From the NCBI RefSeq assembly GCF_003026355.1, contig NZ_PYON01000009.1:62001-126000 (forward strand): a stretch of DNA of 64,000 bases. Reading direction: 5' to 3'. The notes under the pieces were generated by a model, which saw only the letters and a program-made list of their open reading frames with translations, did not search any database and was not told the DNA's origin. The stretch comes from Photobacterium kishitanii (GTDB taxonomy: Bacteria; Pseudomonadota; Gammaproteobacteria; Enterobacterales; Vibrionaceae). Below, one piece after another: positions 49,948 to 59,399 of the stretch (position 1 is the stretch's first letter; every line of letters begins with the position of its first letter). The position numbers and the translations under genes are program-made.

Positions 49948-51285
49948 ATGGCTGAACGTAAGTTCTTTGGTACTGATGGTATTCGTGGTCTTGTTGGTGA
50001 AGGCCCTATTACACCTGAATTTGTAATGAAATTAGGCTGGGCGGCTGGACGCGTATTATCGCAAACAGGAACTAAAAAAGTCCTAATCGGTAAAGATACC
50101 CGTATTTCAGGTTATATGTTGGAGTCTGCTTTAGAAGCGGGTTTAGCTGCGGCTGGCTTAAAAGCGGCTTTTACAGGTCCAATGCCAACTCCTGCTGTTG
50201 CCTATTTAACTCGTACATTTCGTGCTGAAGCAGGGATTGTTATTTCTGCATCACATAACCCATATCACGATAATGGCATTAAGTTCTTTTCAGCACAGGG
50301 TACGAAATTACCTGATGAGGTTGAATTGGCGATTGAAGCTGAAATGGAAAAACCATTAACGTGTGTTGAATCGGCATTATTGGGTAAGGCTTACCGTATT
50401 GATGATGCAGCAGGGCGTTATATTGAATTTTGTAAGGGTACTTTCCCTAACCATTTAAGCCTTGAAGGTTATAAAATTGTTGTTGATTGTGCCCATGGCG
50501 CGACTTACCACATTGCGCCTAAAGTGTTTTCTGAATTAGGTGCTGATGTTATTACTATTGGTTGCGAGCCAAACGGTATCAATATTAATGACAAAGTAGG
50601 TGCAACTGATGTTGCTGCACTACAGGCTAAAGTTTTAGCAGAAAAAGCTAATTTTGGTATTGCCCTTGATGGCGATGGCGACCGTATTATTATGGTTGAT
50701 GAGTTAGGTAATAAAGTTGATGGTGACCAAATTGCTTATATCATCGCTCGTGATGCATTACGTTGTGGTGAGCTCAAAGGTGGTGTCGTTGGTACATTAA
50801 TGACTAACATGGGCATGGAAGTTGCACTTAAAAATTTAGGCATTCCTTTTGTACGAGCAAAAGTGGGTGACCGTTATGTAATGGAAGAGCTAATAAAGAA
50901 TAATTGGCTAATTGGTGCTGAAAATTCAGGCCATGTTATTTTACTTGATAAAGTAACAACTGGTGACGGTATTGTCGCTGGTTTGCAAGTGATGGCTTCT
51001 ATTGTTGCAAGTAAGATGAGCTTAAAAGAGCTTAGTGATGGAATGACAATGTTCCCGCAAGTATTGGAAAATGTACGCTTTAAAGGCGATAGTGATCCTC
51101 TACAATCAGCAGCGGTTCTTGCAGCAACTGAAGCGGTTGAGCAAAAATTAGGTGATAATGGTCGCGTATTATTACGTAAATCAGGCACTGAGCCATTGAT
51201 TCGTGTTATGGTTGAAGGCCAAAATGCAGCTGATGTTAAGCAATATGCATTAGAAATTGCAAAAGCAGTGAAAGAAAACTGCTAA
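49948..51285 (+). CDS. glmM: Phosphoglucosamine mutase GlmM
   Basis: Turns glucosamine-6-phosphate into glucosamine-1-phosphate for UDP-GlcNAc, and so for peptidoglycan and LPS. The phosphorylated Ser102 lies in [13 protein letters not shown], Mg2+ site DGDGDR near 241, sugar-binding GAENSGH near 322, phosphate-binding [12 protein letters not shown] near the end. 445 residues, the E. coli length. Confidence 0.98.
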   Translation: MAERKFFGTDGIRGLVGEGPITPEFVMKLGWAAGRVLSQTGTKKVLIGKDTRISGYMLESALEAGLAAAGLKAAFTGPMPTPAVAYLTRTFRAEAGIVISASHNPYHDNGIKFFSAQGTKLPDEVELAIEAEMEKPLTCVESALLGKAYRIDDAAGRYIEFCKGTFPNHLSLEGYKIVVDCAHGATYHIAPKVFSELGADVITIGCEPNGININDKVGATDVAALQAKVLAEKANFGIALDGDGDRIIMVDELGNKVDGDQIAYIIARDALRCGELKGGVVGTLMTNMGMEVALKNLGIPFVRAKVGDRYVMEELIKNNWLIGAENSGHVILLDKVTTGDGIVAGLQVMASIVASKMSLKELSDGMTMFPQVLENVRFKGDSDPLQSAAVLAATEAVEQKLGDNGRVLLRKSGTEPLIRVMVEGQNAADVKQYALEIAKAVKENC

Positions 51286-51338
51286 TGTAATGATTGTTGG
51301 TAACTGTTTATTTTTTTAAGCATTACTCAATAAGGTGG

Positions 51339-51373
51339 AGGCTGGCTAATAAAATATGGTCAGCCTTTTTATT
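51339..51373 (+). terminator. Terminator after glmM
   Basis: A stem AGGCTGGC / GTCAGCCT (one G-T pair) with a 12-base loop and TTTTT. Confidence 0.7.
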
Positions 51374-51443
51374 TCAATGACTTTGTTTTTGGCTAAATGT
51401 TGTGCAAGTGGTTTGGAATATTCACTTTTTAGGTAAATATTAC

Positions 51444-51472
51444 TTGTCACTGTTACAGGGTTTCGCTAGTAT
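51444..51472 (+). promoter_or_regulatory. Sigma-70 promoter of secG
   Basis: TTGTCA (51444-51449), 17 bases, TAGTAT (51467-51472), about 75 bases before secG. Confidence 0.6.
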
Positions 51473-51553
51473 TCATTTGCTCTCTAGATAAGAGGAATGC
51501 GCTGGCACTGCTAAAGCAAAGCCGGTATAGCAATTTATCCATAGGTGGAACCC

Positions 51554-51943
51554 ATGTACGAAATTCTACTTGTGATTTATCTTGTCGCTGCGCTTGGTGT
51601 AATTGGCCTAGTAATGGTTCAGCAAGGTAAAGGCGCAGATATGGGAGCTTCATTCGGGGCTGGTGCTTCAGGAACTTTGTTCGGCTCTAGCGGCTCAGGA
51701 AATTTTCTAACTCGAATGACAACACTTTGTGCAATTGTTTTCTTTGCAATCAGTCTTGTTCTTGGCAACATTAGTACCAAGCAAGCAGCAGAGACAAGTG
51801 GCTGGGATAACCTTTCAGCACCTGCTACAACACAAGCTGTTGAAAAACAAAAGACTGTAACCGCTGATAAAGTAATTACAGCAGAAAAAACGACTGAGAA
51901 CACTGCTGAAACAACACCAGCAACAAGTGAAAAATCTCAGTAA
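51554..51943 (+). CDS. secG: Preprotein translocase subunit SecG
   Basis: A small SecYEG subunit that helps SecA cycling. Two helices (about residues 3-23 and 53-73) around the conserved loop QQGKGADMGASFGAGASGTLFGSSGSGNF. The C-terminal tail (about 80-129) is Thr/Ala/Glu-rich and low in complexity. Start ATG 51554 has AGGTGG before it. 129 residues, somewhat longer than E. coli (110). tRNA-Leu follows 11 bases after the stop, as in E. coli. Confidence 0.96.
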   Translation: MYEILLVIYLVAALGVIGLVMVQQGKGADMGASFGAGASGTLFGSSGSGNFLTRMTTLCAIVFFAISLVLGNISTKQAAETSGWDNLSAPATTQAVEKQKTVTADKVITAEKTTENTAETTPATSEKSQ

Positions 51944-51954
51944 GTAAAGATTTA

Positions 51955-52039
51955 GCCGAGATGGTGAAATTGGTAGACACGCTAGCATGAGGTGCTAGTG
52001 CCGCAAGGTGTAGGGGTTCAAGTCCCCTTCTCGGCACCA
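51955..52039 (+). tRNA. leuU: tRNA-Leu (anticodon GAG)
   Basis: 85 bases including the encoded CCA. The acceptor stem is GCCGAGA / TCTCGGC; anticodon GAG at 51989-51991 in a 7-base loop flanked by CTAGC / GCTAG; a long variable arm (TGCCGCAAGGTGT) marks a class II tRNA. It reads CUC and CUU. Position after secG is that of E. coli leuU. Confidence 0.97.
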
Positions 52040-52052
52040 TTATACTGGTTAC

Positions 52053-52081
52053 TTGTAATAGTAACATCTGAACGGTATACT
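52053..52081 (+). promoter_or_regulatory. Promoter of the initiator tRNA and rimP-nusA-infB operon
   Basis: TTGTAA (52053-52058), 17 bases, TATACT (52076-52081). The tRNA starts 16 bases later. Confidence 0.7.
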
Positions 52082-52096
52082 CTGTTCAGAATCGGA

Positions 52097-52173
<77 letters not shown>

Positions 52174-52265
52174 CTTTCCTGAAAATAGACTATTCTTAAT
52201 TTTGAATGTTTGTTTTCTTACTAAAACACTTGCTTGCATGGTTTTAGTAATCAGGGTCCAGTAAT

Positions 52266-52292
52266 AAAAAACCCCGTATTCGGGGTTTTTTA
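52266..52292 (+). terminator. Terminator between tRNA-fMet and rimP
   Basis: An 11-bp stem (AAAAAACCCCG / CGGGGTTTTTT) with a TATT loop. Some readthrough is needed if the operon shares the tRNA promoter. Confidence 0.85.
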
Positions 52293-52324
52293 TTATCTGA
52301 AACATGACCATTCAGGTATTTACT

Positions 52325-52345
52325 GGGCTTTATGCCCTTTTTTTG
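52325..52345 (+). promoter_or_regulatory. Short hairpin plus T run before rimP (possible attenuator)
   Basis: GGGC-TTTAT-GCCC followed by seven Ts and G, ending 17 bases before the rimP start. A second terminator-like element in the leader of an operon that encodes the termination factor NusA. Confidence 0.45.
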
Positions 52346-52361
52346 TTTCCGGGGGGTTGTC

Positions 52362-52817
52362 TTGACAGCTTTAGAGACACAATTAACCGACTTACTTGAG
52401 CCTTCAGTTCAAGCTATTGGCTTTGAACTTGTTGGTTTAGAGTTCATCCGTGCTGGTGAGCACTCCACACTTCGCGTGTTTATTGACCATGAAAATGGTA
52501 TTAATGTAGACGGTTGTGCAGAGGTTAGCCGCCAGATTAGTGCAGTAATGGATGTTGAAGATCCAATTACTGTTGCTTACCACCTAGAAGTGTCTTCCCC
52601 TGGATTGGAAAGACCACTCTTCAAAGCAGCACATTATCAACAATTTATTGGTCATGAAGTTAGCTTAGTATTAAAAATGGCGATGGGAAACCGTCGTAAG
52701 TGGAAAGGTGACATTGTCGCTGTTGAAGGCGAACTGATCACACTTAACGTAGATGGCAATGACGAGTCCTTTGCACTGAGCAATATCTCCAAGGCCAACC
52801 TAGTTCCAAAATTCTAA
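52362..52817 (+). CDS. rimP: Ribosome maturation factor RimP, UUG start
   Basis: Needed for 30S assembly. 151 residues (E. coli 150), with [13 protein letters not shown] near residue 20, [15 protein letters not shown] and [11 protein letters not shown], then an SH3-like C-terminal domain ending SKANLVPKF. The start is TTG 52362 with a very G-rich site (GGGGGG) 5 bases upstream; the frame is open to 52332 without similarity. First gene of the rimP-nusA-infB group. Confidence 0.95.
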   Translation: MTALETQLTDLLEPSVQAIGFELVGLEFIRAGEHSTLRVFIDHENGINVDGCAEVSRQISAVMDVEDPITVAYHLEVSSPGLERPLFKAAHYQQFIGHEVSLVLKMAMGNRRKWKGDIVAVEGELITLNVDGNDESFALSNISKANLVPKF

Positions 52818-52839
52818 CCGCTAAATTGGGGCATTAGAA

Positions 52840-54327
52840 ATGAACAAAGAAATCTTGGCTGTCGTAGAAGCGGTATCCAACGAAAAAGCTGTTCCTCGCG
52901 AGCGTATTTTTGAAGCGCTTGAGATTGCATTAGCAACAGCAACTAAAAAGAAACACGAAGCAGAAATCGAAGTTCGTGTTGTTATCGATCGTAAAACGGG
53001 TGAATTCGAAACTTTCCGTCGTTGGAAAGCAGTAGATGAGGTTACGCAACCTACACTTGAAATTACGTTAGAAGCGGCACAATTTGAAGATCCAACAGTT
53101 GCACTAGGCGATTATGTTGAAGATGATATTCAATCAGTAACATTCGACCGTATTACTACGCAAACTGCAAAGCAAGTTATCGTACAAAAAGTACGTGAAG
53201 CTGAGCGTGAGCAAATTGTGGCACAATTTATTGATAATGAAGGTGAGTTAATCACTGGTATTGTTAAGAAAGTAAATCGTGACGCAGTGATTATTGATTT
53301 GGGTAGCAACGCAGAAGCCGTTATCCAGCGTGATGATCAACTTCCGCGTGAAAACTTCCGTCCAGGCGATCGCGTTCGTGGTCTACTGTACAAAGTTGCA
53401 CCTGAAGCACGTGGTTTCCAGTTATTCATGACGCGTTCTAAGCCAGAAATGTTATCTGAGCTATTCCGCATTGAAGTGCCTGAAATGGGCGAAGAACTCA
53501 TTGAACTAATGGGCGCAGCACGTGATGCTGGCTCTCGTGCGAAAATCGCAGTAAAAACTAACGATAAGCGTATTGATCCAGTTGGTGCGTGTGTTGGTAT
53601 GCGCGGCGCGCGTGTTCAAGCTGTTTCTAGTGAGCTTGGCGGCGAGCGTATTGATATCGTATTGTGGGATGAAAATGCTGCACAATACGTTATTAATGCA
53701 ATGGCACCTGCGGAAGTTGATTCAATTATTGTTGATGAAGACAACCACACGATGGATATCGCTGTACAGAAAGATAATCTGGCACAAGCGATCGGTCGCA
53801 ACGGTCAAAACGTACGTCTAGCATCACAGCTTACTGGCTGGGAACTGAACGTAATGACAGTTGAAGATCTACAGAAAAAACACCAAGCAGAAGCACAAGC
53901 ATCAATTGAAGTGTTCACTAAGTACCTTGATATTGATGAAGATTTTGCCACAGTATTGGTAGAAGAAGGCTTTACTACACTAGAAGAAATTGCTTACGTT
54001 CCATTAAGTGAGTTAATGGATATTGATGGTCTTGATGAAGAGACGATTGATAACCTACGTAGCCGTGCAAAAGCAGCATTGACTACTCTAGCGCTTGCTA
54101 AAGAAGAAACGCTTGATGGTGTAGAACCAGCTGAAGATTTATTAAGTCTGGAAGGTCTTGAGCGTGAATTAGCGTTTAAGTTTGCAGCAAAAGGTATTTG
54201 TACGCTTGAAGATCTTGCTGATCAAGGAACTGATGACTTGACCGACATTGAAGGCGTGGACGAAGCAAGAGCGGGTGAGCTAATTATGGCTGCGCGTAAT
54301 ATTTGCTGGTTCAGCGACGAAGCGTAA
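52840..54327 (+). CDS. nusA: Transcription termination/antitermination factor NusA
   Basis: Binds RNA polymerase and RNA to modulate pausing, termination and antitermination. N-terminal polymerase-binding domain (1-~130), S1 (~135-200), two KH domains (~200-345, with [13 protein letters not shown] and [13 protein letters not shown]), then two acidic AR repeats (~350-495), found in proteobacterial NusA. 495 residues, the E. coli length. Starts 22 bases after rimP. In E. coli NusA represses this operon. Confidence 0.98.
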   Translation: MNKEILAVVEAVSNEKAVPRERIFEALEIALATATKKKHEAEIEVRVVIDRKTGEFETFRRWKAVDEVTQPTLEITLEAAQFEDPTVALGDYVEDDIQSVTFDRITTQTAKQVIVQKVREAEREQIVAQFIDNEGELITGIVKKVNRDAVIIDLGSNAEAVIQRDDQLPRENFRPGDRVRGLLYKVAPEARGFQLFMTRSKPEMLSELFRIEVPEMGEELIELMGAARDAGSRAKIAVKTNDKRIDPVGACVGMRGARVQAVSSELGGERIDIVLWDENAAQYVINAMAPAEVDSIIVDEDNHTMDIAVQKDNLAQAIGRNGQNVRLASQLTGWELNVMTVEDLQKKHQAEAQASIEVFTKYLDIDEDFATVLVEEGFTTLEEIAYVPLSELMDIDGLDEETIDNLRSRAKAALTTLALAKEETLDGVEPAEDLLSLEGLERELAFKFAAKGICTLEDLADQGTDDLTDIEGVDEARAGELIMAARNICWFSDEA

Positions 54328-54355
54328 TCAAAAAATAAAGCAAGGGAGGAGCATT

Positions 54356-57088
54356 ATGTCAGAGGTTACCGTTAAAACATTGGCGGAAGAAATTGGTACG
54401 CCAATTGACCGTTTACTTCAACAGTTTTCAGATGCTGGGATCGCTAAGAATGTTGATGCAAATGTAAGCCAAACCGAAAAACAGGCGTTACTTAACCATC
54501 TCCAAAAGGAGCATGGTAGTGACGGCAATACTGACGGCGCTCCGACTCGTCTGACTCTGCAGCGCAAGACACGTAGTACACTAAGTGTGTCTGGCAGTGG
54601 TGGCAAGAGCAAAAATGTTCAAGTAGAAGTGCGCAAAAAGCGCACCTACGTGAAACGTTCAGCACTTGAAGATGAACAACGTGCAGCAGAAGATGCTGTT
54701 AAGCGTGAAGCGGAAGCAAAAGCGCAACGTGAAGCTGACATGATTGCTAGCCAAGCCGCAGAAGAAGCAGCAAAACGTAGCGCAGAGGAAGCTGCCACAC
54801 GTCAAGCTGAAGAGCAGCGTAAAGCAGAAGAAACTGCCAAGCGTGAAGCAGAAGAGAAATTAAAGCGAGACGCTGAGGATAAAGCGAATCGTACCGAAGA
54901 GGATAAGCGTAAAGCTGATCAAAAAGCTAAGCGCACCGTCGCTGACAAACAGGCTAAGTTAGATGCTGAAGTACTACAGCGTCGTCTGGAACAGGAAGCC
55001 AAGCGAAAAGCCGAAGAAGAAAGTCAGCGTCAGCTAGAAGAGGCTCGCAAAATGGCAGAACAGAACGAGAAAAACGGGGTAAAACCTGAGCAAGCAGTAA
55101 GTATGGAAAAATCTGATTACCATACAACGACATCTACATATGCTCGTGCTGCAGAAGATGAACAAGACCGCAAAGAAGAAACTTCTCGCCGTCGTAAAAA
55201 GAAAAAACCAGCGGCTAAGCAAGACGAACGTGGTGGCCGTGGCGGTCGTAACCAACGTGGTCGCGGTAAGCCACAAATGAACAAACCAGCATCAATGCAA
55301 CATGGCTTCGATAAGACAGCACTAGTCGCTAAGCAAGATGTTATTATTGGCGAAACGATTGTTGTTTCTGAATTGGCTAACAAAATGTCTGTTAAAGGCG
55401 TTGAAGTTATCAAGGTAATGATGAAGATGGGCGCAATGGCGACTATCAACCAAGTTATCGACCAAGAAACAGCATCTCTTGTTGCTGAAGAAATGGGCCA
55501 CAAGGTTATTCTACGTAAAGAAAACGAATTGGAAGAAGCGATTCTTTCTAATCGTAACGAGCTAGATTTAATCAAAGTATCTCGTGCGCCAGTTGTTACT
55601 ATCATGGGTCACGTTGACCACGGTAAAACATCAACACTTGACTACATTCGTAAAGCACACGTTGCTTCAGGCGAAGCAGGTGGTATTACACAGCACATTG
55701 GTGCTTACCACGTTGAAACTGACAATGGTATGATCACTTTCCTTGATACTCCAGGACACGCAGCGTTTACAGCTATGCGTGCTCGTGGTGCTCAAGCGAC
55801 AGATATCGTTGTACTTGTAGTTGCAGCAGACGATGGTGTTATGCCACAAACAATCGAAGCGATTCAGCATGCGAAAGCAGCTGGTGTACCTTTGATCGTT
55901 GCGGTAAACAAGATCGATAAAGAAGATGCAAACCCAGACAACGTGAAGAATGAGTTAGCTCAATACGACGTTATGCCTGAAGAGTGGGGCGGTGAGAACA
56001 TGTTTGTTCACATCTCTGCGAAACAAGGTACTAATATCGATGGTTTACTAGAAGCTATCTTACTTCAGTCAGAAATTCTTGAACTTACAGCAGTTGAAGA
56101 AGGCATGGCGTCAGGTGTGGTTATCGAATCACGTCTTGATAAAGGCCGTGGTCCTGTAGCAACTGTACTTGTTCAAGAAGGTACATTGCGTAAGGGCGAT
56201 ATCGTTCTTTGTGGTCTAATGCATGGTCGTATCCGTGCAATGCGCAACGAACAAGGTCAAGAAATTGAATCAGCAGGTCCTTCTATTCCTGTTGAGATCC
56301 TTGGTCTTTCTGGTGTGCCATCATCTGGTGATGAAGCAACTGTTGTACGTGATGAGCGTAAAGCACGTGAAGTTGCACTTTACCGTCAAGGTAAATTCTG
56401 TGATATTAAACTAGCACGTCAACAAAAATCTAAGCTAGAAAACATGTTTGCTAACATGGAAGCTGGCGAAGTTGCTGAGCTAAACGTAGTACTAAAAGCT
56501 GACGTTCAAGGTTCTGTTGAAGCAATTGCTGACTCACTACGTAAACTTTCAACTGACGAAGTGAAAGTGAACATTGTAGGTTCAGGTGTTGGTGCAATCA
56601 CTGAAACTGATGCAGTACTTGCAGCAGCTTCTAACGCTATCGTTCTTGGTTTCAACGTTCGTGCTGATGCGTCTGCGCGTCAAACAATCGAAAATGAAAA
56701 CCTAGACCTACGTTACTACTCAATCATCTACCAACTAATCGACGAAGTTAAAGCGGCGATGGGTGGTATGTTGGCTCCTGAGTTCAAGCAAGAGATCATT
56801 GGTCTTGCTGAAGTACGTGACGTATTTAAGTCACCTAAGATCGGCGCAATCGCTGGTTGTATGGTAACTGAAGGTACTATTAAGCGTAATAACCCTATTC
56901 GTGTTCTACGTGAAAACGTAGTTATTTACGAAGGTGAGCTTGAGTCACTACGTCGCTTTAAAGATGACGTTGCTGAAGTTAAGAACGGTTACGAGTGTGG
57001 TATCGGCGTTAAGAACTACAACGACGTTCGCGTTGGTGACCAGATCGAAGTATTCGAAATTATTGAAATCCAACGTACACTTGATTAA
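54356..57088 (+). CDS. infB: Translation initiation factor IF-2
   Basis: A GTPase that brings fMet-tRNA to the 30S subunit. An N-terminal IF2N domain (1-~50) is followed by a long charged Ala/Glu/Lys/Arg coil (~100-260), another IF2N domain (~330-380) and the GTPase with GHVDHGKT near 418, DTPGHAAF and NKID, then domains II-IV. 910 residues (E. coli 890). A strong GGGAGGAG precedes the ATG. E. coli makes shorter forms from internal starts; I see no obvious internal start here. Confidence 0.98.
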   Translation: MSEVTVKTLAEEIGTPIDRLLQQFSDAGIAKNVDANVSQTEKQALLNHLQKEHGSDGNTDGAPTRLTLQRKTRSTLSVSGSGGKSKNVQVEVRKKRTYVKRSALEDEQRAAEDAVKREAEAKAQREADMIASQAAEEAAKRSAEEAATRQAEEQRKAEETAKREAEEKLKRDAEDKANRTEEDKRKADQKAKRTVADKQAKLDAEVLQRRLEQEAKRKAEEESQRQLEEARKMAEQNEKNGVKPEQAVSMEKSDYHTTTSTYARAAEDEQDRKEETSRRRKKKKPAAKQDERGGRGGRNQRGRGKPQMNKPASMQHGFDKTALVAKQDVIIGETIVVSELANKMSVKGVEVIKVMMKMGAMATINQVIDQETASLVAEEMGHKVILRKENELEEAILSNRNELDLIKVSRAPVVTIMGHVDHGKTSTLDYIRKAHVASGEAGGITQHIGAYHVETDNGMITFLDTPGHAAFTAMRARGAQATDIVVLVVAADDGVMPQTIEAIQHAKAAGVPLIVAVNKIDKEDANPDNVKNELAQYDVMPEEWGGENMFVHISAKQGTNIDGLLEAILLQSEILELTAVEEGMASGVVIESRLDKGRGPVATVLVQEGTLRKGDIVLCGLMHGRIRAMRNEQGQEIESAGPSIPVEILGLSGVPSSGDEATVVRDERKAREVALYRQGKFCDIKLARQQKSKLENMFANMEAGEVAELNVVLKADVQGSVEAIADSLRKLSTDEVKVNIVGSGVGAITETDAVLAAASNAIVLGFNVRADASARQTIENENLDLRYYSIIYQLIDEVKAAMGGMLAPEFKQEIIGLAEVRDVFKSPKIGAIAGCMVTEGTIKRNNPIRVLRENVVIYEGELESLRRFKDDVAEVKNGYECGIGVKNYNDVRVGDQIEVFEIIEIQRTLD

Positions 57089-57127
57089 TAATCAGTGTAG
57101 ATAGTTGTTTTTCAACATGATAATGAT

Positions 57128-57156
57128 AATGGGGAGCTTCGGCTCCCCATTCTTTC
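57128..57156 (+). terminator. UUCG-capped hairpin between infB and rbfA
   Basis: A perfect 10-bp stem (AATGGGGAGC / GCTCCCCATT) with a TTCG tetraloop, then CTTTC. A partial terminator or an mRNA-stabilising or processing site within the operon. Confidence 0.65.
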
Positions 57157-57186
57157 AAGAGCATTATTCTTAGAGAGAGCAAGACA

Positions 57187-57588
57187 ATGGCAAAAGAATT
57201 TAGCCGTACCCAACGTGTAGCTCAACAGCTACAAAAAGAATTGGCTGTGATTTTACAACGTGAAATCAAAGATCCAGCGATCGCAATGACAACAATTTCA
57301 AGTGTTGATGTTTCGCGTGACATGAACTACGCCAAGATCTATGTAACGTTTTTCACTATTGGTGAGCAAACGGCAGAAGGTAGCTTGGCTGCGTTACGTG
57401 AAATGGCACCTTACATTCGTTCACTATTAGGTAAAGAAATTCGCTTGCGTGTGACGCCAGAATTAAACTTTATCTTTGATCAGTCGTTGACTGAAGGTAT
57501 GCGTATTTCAAACCTAGTATCAAAAGCGGTACGTGACGATGAAGATCGTCGTGGTGATGAAGACGAAGTAGAAAAAGGCGAGGAGTAA
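57187..57588 (+). CDS. rbfA: 30S ribosome-binding factor RbfA
   Basis: Assists 16S rRNA 5' end maturation and cold adaptation. 133 residues, the E. coli length. KH-like fold with [29 protein letters not shown] and [21 protein letters not shown]. The C-terminus is acidic. GAGGAG inside its last codons serves truB, whose ATG comes 2 bases after the stop. Confidence 0.97.
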   Translation: MAKEFSRTQRVAQQLQKELAVILQREIKDPAIAMTTISSVDVSRDMNYAKIYVTFFTIGEQTAEGSLAALREMAPYIRSLLGKEIRLRVTPELNFIFDQSLTEGMRISNLVSKAVRDDEDRRGDEDEVEKGEE

Positions 57589-57590
57589 AC

Positions 57591-58535
57591 ATGGCACGTC
57601 GTCGTAAAGGTCGTCCAATTAACGGTGTGATCTTGGTTGATAAACCAACCGGCATTAGTTCTAACGATACGCTGCAAAAAGTGAAACGTATCTTTTTTGC
57701 ACAAAAAGCGGGCCATACTGGTGCGCTTGATCCTTTAGCGACGGGCATGTTACCGCTTTGTTTTGGTGAAGCGACCAAGTTTTCACAATTTTTATTAGAT
57801 TCAGATAAGCGTTATCGTGTGGTTGCTAAGTTAGGTGAACGTACTGATACGTCTGATTCTGATGGTGAAGTGGTTGAAACCCGTGCTGTTAATGTTGAAC
57901 GTGATCAACTTGAAGCTTGTATCGATAGCTTTCGTGGCACGACAGATCAAATTCCATCAATGTACTCTGCATTAAAGTACCAAGGCCGTAAATTGTATGA
58001 ATACGCGCGCGAAGGAATTTCAATTCCTCGCGAGTCACGTAAGATTACGGTGTATTCGGTTGAGTTACTACGCTTTGATAACAATGAAGTTGAAATGGAA
58101 TTACATGTGTCAAAAGGCACATATATTCGTACGATTGTGGATGATTTAGGCGAAATGCTAGGTTGTGGCGCTCACGTGACTTATTTACGTCGTACAGGAG
58201 TATCTAACTTTCCGTATGAACGAATGGTTACTATTGAGCAATTACAAGCAATGCTTGATCAAGCTAAAGCGGATGAGATTGAACCGGGTACAGTGTTAGA
58301 TGCGTTATTATTGCCAACTGATACTGCGGTGCAAGATTTACCAGAAGTGAACATCAGTGCTGAATTAGCTGTTCATGTGCTGCATGGTAATCCTGTCAGT
58401 GCGGAAGTTGTCCCTGCTGAAGGCACATTAGTGCGTATTACCGTCGGTGAAGCAGCTGAATTTATTGGTGTTGGTACCATTGATGCGAAAGGCATGTTGG
58501 CACCAAAGCGAGTAATGGCAAACGAACAAGAATAA
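57591..58535 (+). CDS. truB: tRNA pseudouridine(55) synthase TruB
   Basis: Makes pseudouridine 55 in the T-loop of tRNAs and acts as a tRNA chaperone. Catalytic Asp48 lies in [34 protein letters not shown] and [14 protein letters not shown] are conserved. A C-terminal PUA domain begins near 250. 314 residues, the E. coli length. Coupled to rbfA. Confidence 0.97.
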   Translation: MARRRKGRPINGVILVDKPTGISSNDTLQKVKRIFFAQKAGHTGALDPLATGMLPLCFGEATKFSQFLLDSDKRYRVVAKLGERTDTSDSDGEVVETRAVNVERDQLEACIDSFRGTTDQIPSMYSALKYQGRKLYEYAREGISIPRESRKITVYSVELLRFDNNEVEMELHVSKGTYIRTIVDDLGEMLGCGAHVTYLRRTGVSNFPYERMVTIEQLQAMLDQAKADEIEPGTVLDALLLPTDTAVQDLPEVNISAELAVHVLHGNPVSAEVVPAEGTLVRITVGEAAEFIGVGTIDAKGMLAPKRVMANEQE

Positions 58536-58636
58536 TAATGACACCAGAAAATCGCAACTGATTGTGAACCGCGAATCATCTTGATTATCGGGAATAAGTC
58601 GTTTGAGATTAAAAATAACACTGGTTAATTATTCGC

Positions 58637-58665
58637 TTGTAGTTAGTACCGCTGATCAGTATAAT
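58637..58665 (+). promoter_or_regulatory. Promoter of rpsO
   Basis: TTGTAG (58637-58642), 17 bases, a perfect TATAAT (58660-58665), about 70 bases before rpsO. Confidence 0.75.
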
Positions 58666-58736
58666 CCGCGGCTTGGGTGTCGGCTGAATCAGAGATTGGC
58701 GGCACAAATTAAAACATCTTGTATTAGGAATGAGTT

Positions 58737-59006
58737 ATGTCTCTGAATGCAGAAACTAAAGCAGCAATCGTTGCAGATTACGCACAATGTGAAAATGATA
58801 CTGGTTCTCCTGAAGTTCAGGTTGCACTTTTAACAGCGCAAATCAACCACCTTCAAGGTCACTTTGCTAACCACAAGCATGACCACCACAGCCGTCGCGG
58901 TTTACTACGCATGGTTTCTCGTCGTCGTAAGCTTCTAGATTACCTTAAAGGTAAAAACCTAGATCGTTACCAAGACTTGATCAAGCGTCTAGGCCTACGT
59001 CGCTAA
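58737..59006 (+). CDS. rpsO: 30S ribosomal protein S15
   Basis: A primary 16S-binding protein of the platform, 89 residues as in E. coli. [25 protein letters not shown] [14 protein letters not shown], and [23 protein letters not shown] are the RNA-binding parts. TAGGA precedes the ATG. In E. coli S15 blocks its own translation through a leader pseudoknot; I could not verify that structure here. Confidence 0.98.
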   Translation: MSLNAETKAAIVADYAQCENDTGSPEVQVALLTAQINHLQGHFANHKHDHHSRRGLLRMVSRRRKLLDYLKGKNLDRYQDLIKRLGLRR

Positions 59007-59015
59007 GATTGCTTT

Positions 59016-59047
59016 AAGAAAGGAGCCCTAGGCTCCTTTCTTTTTAT
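59016..59047 (+). terminator. Terminator after rpsO
   Basis: A perfect 12-bp stem (AAGAAAGGAGCC / GGCTCCTTTCTT) with a 3-base loop and a T run. Confidence 0.92.
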
Positions 59048-59145
59048 CTGCTCTTTTTATTATTGATACCGCTATTATTGATTCGTTCCCCTGTCATCTT
59101 TCGCAATTTCGTCTACTATCTGTACCGGAGTTAAGCTCAAGTTTG

Positions 59146-59174
59146 TTGTATGAATGCTTATGCAAAGATATGAT
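59146..59174 (+). promoter_or_regulatory. Candidate promoter of pnp
   Basis: TTGTAT (59146-59151), 17 bases, TATGAT (59169-59174). It lies after the rpsO terminator and before the pnp leader hairpins. Confidence 0.45.
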
Positions 59175-59212
59175 AGGTGTCGAGTAAATAACTGTACACA
59201 TCCACTTGTTAT

Positions 59213-59293
59213 GACTTCGCGAGTCGTTTTCGTCGACCTTCAGGTCGCGGCTAATGAGAGTTTTTTCATGGCTAAGAACTTTCATTAGTCGCG
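59213..59293 (+). promoter_or_regulatory. pnp leader hairpins (probable RNase III / PNPase autoregulation)
   Basis: A long stem pairs 59246-59257 (CGCGGCTAATGA) with 59282-59293 (TCATTAGTCGCG), all 12 pairs with one G-T, and extends inward through AGTT / AACT. Smaller hairpins lie before it: GACT-TCGCG-AGTC (59213-59225) and CGACC-TTCA-GGTCG (about 59234-59247). The last one competes with the long stem for two bases. E. coli pnp has such a leader, cut by RNase III so that PNPase can repress itself. Confidence 0.6.
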
Positions 59294-59399
59294 ATACGTG
59301 AAATCACTACAAAAGTGGACATCATTACATGACGCTTATGTTTGTGTTGGTTATAATTGACCAGCAAATAGAAAGCGGAATATATTTAAGGAAATTCAC

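Noticed and set aside
59094..59285. 63-codon minus-strand frame in the pnp leader
   Set aside because: Overlaps the leader hairpins and promoter; composition is not protein-like.
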